From Sedimentisphaerales bacterium (GTDB taxonomy: Bacteria; Planctomycetota; Phycisphaerae; Sedimentisphaerales; SM23-30): 39,262 bases of DNA. Shown here piece after piece: positions 1-7,846 of this stretch. The stretch lies in contig JAFGSR010000204.1 of assembly GCA_016934515.1 (NCBI GenBank), positions 1-39,262 of the forward strand, in the 5' to 3' direction. The stretch's first letter is position 1, and each line of letters begins with the position of its first letter. A model generated the notes under the pieces. The model saw only the letters and a list, made by a program, of their open reading frames with translations, made no database searches and was not told where the DNA came from. The translations under genes were made by a program, and so were the position numbers.

Positions 1-318
1 AAAATGAGAAAAGATGAAATTTTGTCAAAAAACAGGCCGGAAAGTTGGGTGGTTTTGGGGTGATTTTTCAAGAAACCTGGGGCAAACCTAGCAGTTTTTT
101 GCAGAAACTTGCGATTTTTAAAAATGGCTTGTCGCGCTTTTGGCCCACTTGGATTTGACAGCAAAATTAATGTAAATCATTTATTAGCAAAGGAATACAA
201 GGATTTCACGGATTTTTTTTGCAGATTCAATTCCTACTGAGGTGGTGGGGATTAAAATCTTGGATTATTTTGAATTTTGGATTGGGTAATTTTTGATTTT
301 GGAGGGGGAAAAAACATC

Positions 319-332
319 TCACGCAAAGACGC
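319..332 (+). repeat. dispersed intergenic repeat, copy 1
   Basis: The 14-mer tcacgcaaagacgc occurs here and again, in the same orientation, at 6018-6031. The two copies sit in the gaps on either side of the three-gene membrane block 573-5945. Related phrases with 'acgcaaagacgcaaagg' are, from general experience, a very common noncoding repeat type in environmental bacteria. Its function is unknown. Confidence 0.6.
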
Positions 333-474
333 GCAGCCAAAAAAGTAAGTGCAAAAATAATTTTGGAAAATTTTGCTTTCCTGCCTGTTGTGAATTTCAT
401 TTTAGCACGTCAATTGCCGATTAAGTAACTGGGAATGTGGGGAAGATGGTCTTTTTTTGGTGAACTATGTAAAG

Positions 475-533
475 GACAAGACCGGTTAATAACCTGAAAA
501 TCAAAGACAAGACCGATAATAACCTGAAAATCA
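475..533 (+). repeat. two-unit 28-29 bp tandem repeat
   Basis: Unit 1 (475-503, 29 bp) and unit 2 (506-533, 28 bp) both begin gacaagaccg and end taataacctgaaaatca; unit 1 carries one extra internal base. Only two bases separate them. They end 39 bp before the ATG at 573, inside the likely promoter/5' UTR of the MotA-like gene, so they could be paired protein-binding sites or a slippage duplication. Confidence 0.75.
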
Positions 534-572
534 TCGTTAGAGTAGCTCTGTAAACATAAGGAAAATATATAT

Positions 573-1517
573 ATGCGGCTTATCGGACGCTCGATGTTGT
601 TTATCGCCTTGCTGATCATGGGTGGATTGTCGCTAACCGCTTTTGGCGGTGTTACTCCACGTTATGTACTTGCCCCTGCGACCTTAATTTTAGTGCTGGG
701 AATGACTTTGGTTCTGGGGTGGTTAAGTTATGATGCCAAAAGGCTGGCCGAGGAATTCAAAAAAATATTTACCTCCGGAAAACACGAAAATTCCGATGAA
801 AGTCGCAAATTACTGATGCAGTTGGCGGCTTATTCGCTAATTTCCGGCATAATCCTGGCGACGGTTCAGGTGTTGGTGCAAATCTGGGATCGGGATAACG
901 AGTTGCTGATGCTGGGTACCAGTGCAGTTTCTTTGCGGATGCCGCTGACATCGGTTTTGTATTCGGTCCTGACGGCTATGGGTTTCTGGACGACTTCCTG
1001 CCGAGCCGGCGTAGAAGACCAGCCTGCCAGCAATAAAAAACATTATCCCAACTTGGCTCAAGTCGGATTATTCAGTTGTTTACTGGTTTTGACCGCTGGG
1101 GTGCTGGCTCTGTTGCTGTTGGGAATGTCGCTGGATCAAAGGGCTCAGGCACAACCATCTTTTACGGAAGTGGATTCTGTTAATAAAGCGGCCTTTGTTA
1201 ATGAAATGGCCACTGTTAAGTCCGGCCAACCGATTGAGCCTCTGCAAGTGCTCCATGAGGAAGTAGAAGGCTTGTATCAGGGCAAGGACATGATATGGCG
1301 GCCTAAAAGCGTTAGAAATAAGTCTGATTCCAGTGATACCGTTTCATCTGGAACCGGTCAGAAAATCTTGATCGAAAAGTCGAAAACCCTATCCGATGTG
1401 ATTCTAAGCAGTACAGACCTGCCTTTGCGGTGGGAACTGGGCGGTGATGTGAATTCCGCAGTTTATTCTCCGCCGGGTCAGGGTTTGACTTACCCGGCGG
1501 TTAATCAGGGCCAATAA
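573..1517 (+). CDS. MotA/TolQ/ExbB-like inner-membrane protein
   Basis: The protein has 314 residues and about five hydrophobic segments (roughly residues 5-25, 32-50, 88-106, 113-140 and 165-187), then a polar C-terminal tail of about 125 residues. The N-terminal pattern, TM1 followed by 'PATLILVLGMTLVLGW' and a basic amphipathic stretch, resembles the start of MotA. The later segment (about 88-140) resembles the MotA/ExbB channel helices, but the usual Gly/Thr motifs are degenerate. MotA/TolQ/ExbB proteins form ion channels that drive MotB/TolR/ExbD partners; no such partner is visible here. The extra C-terminal TM and tail are atypical. The ATG at 573 has aagga about 10 bases upstream. The next gene is 303 bases away on the same strand, so it may be a separate transcript. 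The family call rests on pattern resemblance only; an unrelated polytopic protein is possible. Confidence 0.5.
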   Translation: MRLIGRSMLFIALLIMGGLSLTAFGGVTPRYVLAPATLILVLGMTLVLGWLSYDAKRLAEEFKKIFTSGKHENSDESRKLLMQLAAYSLISGIILATVQVLVQIWDRDNELLMLGTSAVSLRMPLTSVLYSVLTAMGFWTTSCRAGVEDQPASNKKHYPNLAQVGLFSCLLVLTAGVLALLLLGMSLDQRAQAQPSFTEVDSVNKAAFVNEMATVKSGQPIEPLQVLHEEVEGLYQGKDMIWRPKSVRNKSDSSDTVSSGTGQKILIEKSKTLSDVILSSTDLPLRWELGGDVNSAVYSPPGQGLTYPAVNQGQ

Positions 1518-1820
1518 GCCCCAGTCAGCGGAACAGACACCGGCAGCTCTCACTGGTTTGCAAATCTTGCCAATGTATCATTGTTTTGGTCCGAATAACA
1601 ATCCCATTCTGAATGAATCTCTACCCTTGAATTTTCACCAGGGGCCATGAGGGGCATTAAGGTTGCTATCGACGAATAAAAAGGTAAAATAGTGGAAAAT
1701 TATTACGTTCTTAGCTGATATTACTCAATAGAGTAAAAGAACTTAGCTTTCACCCCGGTTTCCATTGATTTTGTGTAGCGGAACCGTCAGGGGAATGCCT
1801 GTATTTGATTGGAATAATCT
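1518..1820. other. intergenic region with nested hairpin
   Basis: No gene is visible. A nested inverted repeat lies at 1707-1742: outer arms gttct/agaac (1707-1711 and 1738-1742) and inner arms tactc/gagta (1722-1726 and 1731-1735) around aata. There is no clean U-run after it, so it is more likely a regulatory or weak processing structure than a terminator. 'cttagct' occurs on both sides of it. The downstream gene appears to start with GTG at 1821. Confidence 0.4.
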
Positions 1821-3725
1821 GTGCCGAACGAACAAGCGACTCAACGAATAGCTGAAGTTTTGGGCCGACTAAAGCAATTGCCGGGCGAAAATCTGGAACC
1901 ACCGCAGTTTTTTGCCAATTTTCTGCAATTGACCGTCGCGGTTACCGGATCGCGGGGCGGGGGAATCTGGCTTATTCAGCAGGATCAGCCTCCTCAGATG
2001 TATTGCCACATGGAAATCGAGACCTGCGGTATTAGTGAATCCGATCAGCAAAAAAGGCTGATCGTCGAAGCGATTCAACGGGTGGTAAACGAGGCTAAGC
2101 CGCTGGTTCTGCCTCCGGCCGATGCTGCTGGGCAGGTGGAAAATGCCAATCAGACCGAGCACGGGTTGTTTTTTCTGCCGATGCGGGCGGGTAATCAGGT
2201 GGCAATGATATTGCAGTTGATCGGAGCTGCTAACCTGGATCCGGGAAATTATCGGACCATAGTCGGCTTGGCAGGTCAAGCTGTCGAAGCGGCGGAAAGT
2301 TACCTGGCCCATCGTCGGGCGGCAGTTCTGGAAGACGACCGCAAATCCCTGGCCAATCTTTTGCAATATAGCGAAGCGGTGCACAACTCACTTGATGCCG
2401 AGAAAGTGGTTTATCAACTGGCCAACCTGGGTCGCGACACGGTCGGCTGCACCCGGGTGGTGATCTGGATTGATCCGCAGATCAAGCGGGGTTTGCGGGC
2501 GGTGAGCGGGGTGGACAAGCCGGATCGTCGGGCGGTTTTGATGCAGGCGATTGAGAAATTATGTCGGCACTGTCTGGAAATTAAAAAACCGATCGTTGCT
2601 TCCCGTCAACAGTTGGTGGAGTTGGACGAGGAACAGGAACTTACCTTGTTGTTGAAGGATTATTTCACGGTAAGTCAGCTCGATCAGATTTTTTTGCAGC
2701 CGCTGGAGCGCGAGGAAAAGCAACTTGGGGTGTTTGTGGCGGAGGGTTTCGACGAATCGGCCGGTACGAACCTGGCGGGGATCATCGCTTCGGTAGCGCG
2801 CCATGGTGCGATAGCTTTGTCGAATGCGTTGGAAATGGCATCGGTTCCGTGGATGCGTCCGTTGGGGAAATTGCAAAAGGCCGGTAAGGATCCGAAAAAG
2901 AAAAAGAAGTGGGCGATGATTCTGGTGGTTCTGTTGGCCGGTCTGGTGGCGGGGTCGCTGGTGCCCTGGACCATTAAAATCGATAGCGACTGCACGCTGA
3001 CCCCGGTCAACCGTCGCATTGTTGATTCGCCTTTAGCAGGTGTTGAAATTGCTGAAATTGTACGACCCAGCGGCACGGTTGAGGCGGGTGAAGTAATTAT
3101 TCGGCTGGACGATTCGGAGCTCAAAGCTGAGCGCGACAAAAACAAAGCCGAACTGGAAGCCGTCAAGGTGGAATACAATCAGGCAATGGGTACTCCCGAC
3201 GAGGAGCACTATCGCCTGGAAATGAGCAAGCTTCAGCACCAGATTGAACTGATACAGTTGAAAATTGACAAATGCCTTATCAGGGCGCCGGTGCGGGGGC
3301 AGATTCTGACTGCTCAGCTTGAACTGCTGGAAGGCAAGACCCTCGAACGGGGTGATCCTTTGTTGGAAATTGCGGACATGAATCGCTGGGAGATTTTGTT
3401 GCAAGTTCCCCAGCAGGAGATTGGCTGGGTTCAGCGCGGATTGGAAGAGGGTGAGTCGCTGGTGCAGTTTTACCTGGCTGCTTATCCGGAACACAAGCTC
3501 AGCGCTACCATAAAAAACGTTGACCAGGTCAGTCAGATGGCCCGGACCAGGCAGGAAGGCAACGTGTTTGAAATCCGTACCGAGGTCGATCCCGAGCAGC
3601 TTAAGCCCATCCAGGGATTACGGGACGGCAGCACGGGCACGGCCAAGATATGGACGGTGGAGAAGCCTCTCGGTTACGTTTTGTTGAGAAAGGTAATTAG
3701 ATTTTTCCGGGTGGTGTTCTTCTAA
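1821..3725 (+). CDS. GAF-domain membrane-fusion protein (HlyD family)
   Basis: The protein has 634 residues. The N-terminal cytoplasmic part contains two GAF-like sensor regions (about 15-165 and 185-345). A lysine-rich stretch (about 355-363) and one TM helix (about 364-385) follow. Next comes an HlyD/biotin-lipoyl-type adaptor region: a first strand set near 391-430 containing SPLAGVEIAEI, a short helical hairpin, and the typical return phrase 'LIRAPVRGQIL' near 487. HlyD-family proteins are periplasmic adaptors of type I or RND exporters; a cytoplasmic GAF module on one suggests that export is gated by a small ligand or redox signal (inference). The start is GTG with a weak GGAA upstream. 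The stop is 12 bases from the M50 gene, whose SD aaggtg lies in that gap, so the two genes form an operon. No ABC or RND pump is adjacent. Confidence 0.8.
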   Translation: MPNEQATQRIAEVLGRLKQLPGENLEPPQFFANFLQLTVAVTGSRGGGIWLIQQDQPPQMYCHMEIETCGISESDQQKRLIVEAIQRVVNEAKPLVLPPADAAGQVENANQTEHGLFFLPMRAGNQVAMILQLIGAANLDPGNYRTIVGLAGQAVEAAESYLAHRRAAVLEDDRKSLANLLQYSEAVHNSLDAEKVVYQLANLGRDTVGCTRVVIWIDPQIKRGLRAVSGVDKPDRRAVLMQAIEKLCRHCLEIKKPIVASRQQLVELDEEQELTLLLKDYFTVSQLDQIFLQPLEREEKQLGVFVAEGFDESAGTNLAGIIASVARHGAIALSNALEMASVPWMRPLGKLQKAGKDPKKKKKWAMILVVLLAGLVAGSLVPWTIKIDSDCTLTPVNRRIVDSPLAGVEIAEIVRPSGTVEAGEVIIRLDDSELKAERDKNKAELEAVKVEYNQAMGTPDEEHYRLEMSKLQHQIELIQLKIDKCLIRAPVRGQILTAQLELLEGKTLERGDPLLEIADMNRWEILLQVPQQEIGWVQRGLEEGESLVQFYLAAYPEHKLSATIKNVDQVSQMARTRQEGNVFEIRTEVDPEQLKPIQGLRDGSTGTAKIWTVEKPLGYVLLRKVIRFFRVVFF

Positions 3726-3737
3726 AGGTGAATTTTA

Positions 3738-5945
3738 ATGGAAGCGAAAAGTCCGGGCGAACTGCCCTTGGGAATTAATGAGCCGCAAGAAACATCGCAA
3801 GCGTTGCCGCGAGTTCGGGGGGACCTGGAAATTACCGAACAGGTTTACTTCGGTAAGAGTTGTTACGTGCTTAAGGATCCCACTACGCTGCGTTATTATC
3901 GGTTGCGTCCGCCGGAATATTGCATTTTTCAGATGCTGGACGGCCAGACGGAAATGGATGACGTCCTCAAGGAGTTGGCGGGTAGGTTTCCCAAAGACGA
4001 ATTTGACCGTCAGGCGGTGATGAATTTCATTATCATGCTTCGCGGGTCGAATTTGCTGCAAACTTCGGGTCAAGCCGGCTCTGATTATCTGCTCAAGCGA
4101 AAAGCCATGATGCAAAAGGGGATTTTTAAGAAAATCCAGCAGGAATTTCTGTTTTACAGAATTCCCCTGTTGGATCCGGACAAGTTTTTGAACTGGCTGG
4201 ATCGAAATTTTGGTTCGATTATTTTCAGCAGATTTATGAAATATTTTGCCTGGCTGATCCTTTTTGGGGCGATATTTTTGGTGGTCAGCGACGTCGACAA
4301 ATTCAGCCAGAGACAGCCTTTGTTAAGCTGGATTAATCTGCTTTACATGTTTCCGGTCATTGTGATTGTGAAAGCTGTTCATGAAATCGGTCACGGCCTG
4401 ACCAGTAAACATTTCGGCAGTGAAGTGCACGAGATGGGCATTTTGTTTTTGGTATTCATGCCGTGCGCTTATTGTGATGTTTCGGATTCCTGGATGATCC
4501 GAGAAAAAAACCTGCGGATGTGGATTACGGCAGCAGGGATTGTCATCGAAATTATGCTTGCGTCGCTGGCGACCTACGTCTGGGCTATTACGCCAGGGGG
4601 GACGATTGTCAACCAGTTTGCGCTTAATCTGATGATAATGGCCAGTCTGAACACTCTGCTTTTCAACGGTAATCCGCTGTTGCGTTACGACGGTTATTAT
4701 TTTCTGATGGATTTGATGGAAATTCCTAATCTCAAGCAGAAGGGCAGTGGTTATCTTTGGTATCTGATGCAGCGTTATGTGCTTGGTGTTAAGGATGCCA
4801 ATGAGCCGATCGATGTTCGGGGCAGGGAACCGGCGGTGCTGGGTTACGGGATTTGCAGCGCGTTATATCGCTGGTTCATTATGTTTGCGATTGTTTCGAT
4901 GGTCTGGAAGTTTCTTGATCCCTACGGTTGGGGAGTGGTCGGTGCGGTCATGGCGATCGGCTGCATTTATAACGCGTTGGTTACTCCTTTGACGAAGTTT
5001 TTCAAGTTTTTATTCGAAGCCTGGGAGCGAATTCACTTGCATAAGGTTACCGCGGTAATTTTGCTGTTGCTGATCGGTGGCGGAATCTATGGAATTCTGG
5101 GAATCAAAATTGAACAGAGCGTCGATGCCCAGTGTGTTTTGCGTCCGCAGAATTTGCATCCGCTGTATGTAACCCGGGCCGGATTTATCGATCCGCAGAA
5201 GAATCAAAATCTGGTTCAGGACGGTCAGGTTGTTCGTGCCGGCGAGGTGCTACTGGTTTTGTCCGATCCGGAACTCGAAGCCCGTGTGGCACAGATGGCG
5301 GTGGAGCTGAAACAGCTTAATAACGCCCGCGACCGGACGCTGCAGGCCGGTATGTCGGAAAAAGCGGTGGAGCTGAATTCTCAAATTGCCGGTCTGACGG
5401 TTTTGTATGAACGAGCTCAAGCTAATCTCGACAAATTGACTATCAAAGCGGAAGGCGACGGAGTGGTTCAGTTGCGAACCAAGATGCCACTGAGAAACCT
5501 GTTGGGAAGTTATCTGCCGGTGGGAACTGCTCTGATGGGGGTGTACCAGCCGAATGATTTTGAAGCGGTGGCGGCGATCAACAAGCGGGATTTTGGAAAA
5601 ATTGAACCGGATCAGCCGGTCAAAATCAAACTGTGGTCCATGGACAGCCAGGAGTTCGAAAGCGTTGTAAAAGAAAAGCCCGCTGAGCCGGTGCGAAAAA
5701 TGTCCAGCGCGGCTTTTTCGACAGTTTACAAAGGTGAAGTTCCGACCATGCCCGCCGCCGACGAACAGGAAGCTATGGAGCCGGCGGACGTAACCTACGA
5801 ACTGGAGTTGCAGATTATCGACCAACAGAGTCAGTTGCGTGACGGAATGGTGGGGCGGGCGAAAATCATTGTGCAGGAAAAAAGTCTTTGGCAGTCATTT
5901 TATTTGTGGCTGATCCAGACTATTCGGCAGGATATTCGGCTATAG
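3738..5945 (+). CDS. PqqD-like / M50 site-2 protease / HlyD fusion
   Basis: The protein has 735 residues in three parts. Residues about 35-115 look like a PqqD winged-helix, the leader-peptide recognition fold of RiPP systems. The multi-pass M50 core follows: HEIGHG with zinc ligands H215 and H219 and catalytic E216, and NPLLRYDGY with the third ligand D318. After further TM segments, the last 280 residues form an HlyD-like barrel-sandwich/adaptor (about 459-700) with PLYVTRAGFI...GQVVRAGEVLLVLSDPELEARV. All metalloprotease residues are present, so it should be active. Proteins of this build are known as putative peptide zinc metalloproteases near peptide-modification genes. Together with the GAF-HlyD gene 12 bases upstream it may process and export a peptide or surface protein (inference). 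No precursor peptide or radical SAM enzyme is adjacent. Confidence 0.85.
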   Translation: MEAKSPGELPLGINEPQETSQALPRVRGDLEITEQVYFGKSCYVLKDPTTLRYYRLRPPEYCIFQMLDGQTEMDDVLKELAGRFPKDEFDRQAVMNFIIMLRGSNLLQTSGQAGSDYLLKRKAMMQKGIFKKIQQEFLFYRIPLLDPDKFLNWLDRNFGSIIFSRFMKYFAWLILFGAIFLVVSDVDKFSQRQPLLSWINLLYMFPVIVIVKAVHEIGHGLTSKHFGSEVHEMGILFLVFMPCAYCDVSDSWMIREKNLRMWITAAGIVIEIMLASLATYVWAITPGGTIVNQFALNLMIMASLNTLLFNGNPLLRYDGYYFLMDLMEIPNLKQKGSGYLWYLMQRYVLGVKDANEPIDVRGREPAVLGYGICSALYRWFIMFAIVSMVWKFLDPYGWGVVGAVMAIGCIYNALVTPLTKFFKFLFEAWERIHLHKVTAVILLLLIGGGIYGILGIKIEQSVDAQCVLRPQNLHPLYVTRAGFIDPQKNQNLVQDGQVVRAGEVLLVLSDPELEARVAQMAVELKQLNNARDRTLQAGMSEKAVELNSQIAGLTVLYERAQANLDKLTIKAEGDGVVQLRTKMPLRNLLGSYLPVGTALMGVYQPNDFEAVAAINKRDFGKIEPDQPVKIKLWSMDSQEFESVVKEKPAEPVRKMSSAAFSTVYKGEVPTMPAADEQEAMEPADVTYELELQIIDQQSQLRDGMVGRAKIIVQEKSLWQSFYLWLIQTIRQDIRL

Positions 5946-6017
5946 AAAAATTGTAAGCGTTCACGGTTTATTTTAACCATGAAGATCTTAGGGCGGTCTA
6001 GCCGCAACCAAGATATT

Positions 6018-6031
6018 TCACGCAAAGACGC
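6018..6031 (+). repeat. dispersed intergenic repeat, copy 2
   Basis: Second exact copy of tcacgcaaagacgc (copy 1 at 319-332), here continuing into caaaggcgctaagg. It lies about 70 bases after the M50 gene. Neighbouring phrases (accatgaag..., caggatgctcaggattt) are of the same repeat-like, noncoding character. Confidence 0.6.
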
Positions 6032-6300
6032 AAAGGCGCTAAGGAATTTTGACAGGATGCTCAGGATTTCAATTTAACCATGAAGCTCCTGAAGTTCACG
6101 AAGAGGTCAAAAATTCATAAGACGTTAATTATTAACATATTATGATGATGTAAAATAAAAAACACGCATAAAAAACAAAGAATTGCAAGATAGTATTATG
6201 AAGGTATTGAAGGAATTCAAATTTTCAGCAAAGCAGGCTATTTTGTTGATGGAGGCGGCAGCGCTGGTGTTTACAGGATTTAGCGGCATAATTTTATTTC

Positions 6301-6381
6301 GCCCTTTCAGGGATTAAAAAAAAGCAGTGGAGGTTTACCCAGGGCGTTGCCCTGGGCTTTGGTATTTTGCCCCTTCAGGGC
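6301..6381. repeat. REP-like triple-hairpin palindromic element
   Basis: Three hairpins lie in 81 bases. Left: gccctttcaggg (6301-6312). Centre: a perfect 8-bp stem cccagggc/gccctggg with loop gtt (6338-6345 and 6349-6356). Right: gccc...gggc around cttca (6369-6372 and 6378-6381). The left and right hairpins share nearly the same sequence (gccc-ttcaggg), which gives the element a BIME/REP-like architecture. It lies 355 bases past the M50 stop in the gap between two convergent genes, a typical place for such elements. No RAYT or IS200-type transposase is in the window. Confidence 0.65.
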
Positions 6382-6544
6382 AGCTTTAAGGAATCCGTCT
6401 TTGGTGGAAGTGGTTGTCCTTTGAACGGTTACGAAAAATTTAAAGTTCTTTAGAGCAATTTTAAGTGCTTTAGAAAAACTGAAGAACAACTGACTTGTTG
6501 ATGTGGAGGCCTTCTTATTGAACAGGTTGAACAGGTGGGGGGAA

Positions 6545-7822
6545 TCAGCGGGAAGCGTTGGGGTCCGGCTCGGTCGTGATAAGATGGGCAGGTGTTGTGG
6601 GGGAATTTGTATCCGGCACAGTGGGATCGTCAATGAGTGTGGCTACCGGATCGGTCAGGAAAATTTCCACCGCTATCAAGGCCGGTAATGTCGGTTCGGA
6701 CTGAGCTACCTCGGCTACTTGGGGGGCGGTATCGACTGCTGCTTCAACGGCACTTTCAGCTTCGATATTTTTGTTTTTGTCATCAGTTTCGAAATCGGTG
6801 TCGACAAATTTGTCGCTGGGGGTGTTAGCACTGAACGGAGAGGGACTGTTAGCGTCCTGCATTTCATCTTCGCCGAGCAGATGAATATCGGAAATTGAAT
6901 CGACAATAGCAACTTTGTCCCACCAGTCGAGGGTTTCCGAATCAAGATTCGGAGTCAGGTTTTGCTGCTGACGAATCTGCCGGGCGAGATCGGCTTTTTC
7001 GGGACCATCTGTCAGAGACGCCAGTTTCAGCAGTTGTTCGGATGAACTGTGGCTGATGACAATTGGTTTATTGCCCTGATCGTCCGGGATTACCAGGCTG
7101 AGTTGACAGGAAGATTGGTTTTCAAATTTCCGCACAATTTCAGTCAATTGATTCGGTGAACAGAGAAAAGCAAAACTGATGTTTGCCGGATCGGTGTGGT
7201 TACGGATGACCTTGTGGATTTGCTGCTCGGTCAGGGCTGCTTCCAGTTGGGCGGTGTAGTCGTCAAGATCGGGACTGCTCAGTCGGAGGTGAATCTTACC
7301 GTATTTCGGCAGGGCAAGGGTGTCGGATTTTTTCTCGGCCAAAACAATGTCCGGTGGGGTATCTCTGATGATTTCAGTGGAGCTTTTGTTGGTTTCCTGA
7401 GTTTTTTCAGGCGGGGCAAGGGCGATGATGGGATTGGTTTTTGTTGCCTGATCGGGATTTTCGAACAGCACGTTATAAGTAATCGCCGCTACCGCTCCCA
7501 CCAAAATCAGAATCGCAGCAGCAGCAATGAATCGCCGCAGGAACAAATGCTTTCGGCCGATCTGTTCGTTTAGAAGTTCCGATGAGCCCAACAGCAAGTC
7601 GCGTTCCATCTGGGCGGCGATCTGATCGGCTAAATCCGACGGTGCCGCGACCATGGGCAGGTTGTGAACCGCCTGACTACCCTGGCGAAGCCGACTGAGA
7701 ATTTCCCGCACCTGGGGGTCTTCCGTCAGGAGTTGTTCAACTTTTTCCGCCTGGGCCGGGTCGAGCTGACCGTCCAGGTAATCGTTAAGGAGAAGAATGA
7801 GTTTGTCTTCATTATCACTCAT
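6545..7822 (-). CDS. membrane anti-sigma factor, non-zinc type
   Basis: The protein has 425 residues from the ATG at 7822. Residues 5-50 form a small helical domain (LNDYLDGQLDPAQAEKVEQL) like the anti-sigma zinc-finger fold, but the HxxxCxxC motif is absent. One TM helix spans about 98-119. The periplasmic part of about 300 residues is acidic and low in complexity near its end; residues about 160-240 may hold a small folded domain. The gene starts 24 bases after the ECF sigma stop on the same strand, the usual sigma/anti-sigma arrangement, so it probably holds that sigma factor at the membrane until a periplasmic signal releases it. Start choice: GGTGA (complement of 7828-7832) is well spaced for the ATG at 7822; the alternative GTG at 7831 would overlap that SD. 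Confidence 0.75.
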   Translation of the reverse strand: MSDNEDKLILLLNDYLDGQLDPAQAEKVEQLLTEDPQVREILSRLRQGSQAVHNLPMVAAPSDLADQIAAQMERDLLLGSSELLNEQIGRKHLFLRRFIAAAAILILVGAVAAITYNVLFENPDQATKTNPIIALAPPEKTQETNKSSTEIIRDTPPDIVLAEKKSDTLALPKYGKIHLRLSSPDLDDYTAQLEAALTEQQIHKVIRNHTDPANISFAFLCSPNQLTEIVRKFENQSSCQLSLVIPDDQGNKPIVISHSSSEQLLKLASLTDGPEKADLARQIRQQQNLTPNLDSETLDWWDKVAIVDSISDIHLLGEDEMQDANSPSPFSANTPSDKFVDTDFETDDKNKNIEAESAVEAAVDTAPQVAEVAQSEPTLPALIAVEIFLTDPVATLIDDPTVPDTNSPTTPAHLITTEPDPNASR

Positions 7823-7846
7823 GATTTTCACCGGAGAATTAACAAT

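Larger units (their letters stand above)
1..572. other. AT-rich intergenic region with repeats
   Basis: No credible gene is visible; the only ORF (410-619, minus) overlaps the real start of the next gene and resembles no protein I know. The region is rich in A and T runs. It holds a dispersed-repeat copy at 319-332 and a two-unit tandem repeat at 475-533. Near 190-215 a phrase of the kind 'aaggatttcacggatt' resembles short intergenic repeats that I recall from many environmental bacterial genomes (recollection, not a search). A purine-rich ribosome binding site (aagga, about 558-562) precedes the ATG at 573. I could not choose a convincing promoter. Confidence 0.6.
5946..6544. other. intergenic region dense in short repeats
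   Basis: Between the convergent M50 and anti-sigma genes lie about 600 bases without a convincing gene. It holds 'ttaaccatgaag' twice (5973-5984 and 6074-6085), the dispersed repeat at 6018-6031, a REP-like hairpin cluster at 6301-6381, and a 9-bp tandem duplication ttgaacagg at 6518-6535. A 39-codon ORF (6198-6317) has a hydrophobic centre, but its 3' end runs into the REP-like element and it has no clear SD. I see no standard U-tailed terminator for either flanking gene. Confidence 0.55.

Noticed and set aside
1707..1742. Nested hairpin as terminator of the MotA-like gene
   Set aside because: Stem is AT-rich and no U-run follows; it lies 190 bases after the stop codon.
6198..6317. 39-codon ORF (MKVLKEFKF...) as a small exported peptide or precursor for the PqqD-M50 protein
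   Set aside because: No clear SD, and its 3' end is part of the REP-like hairpin element; resemblance to a signal peptide is probably accidental.
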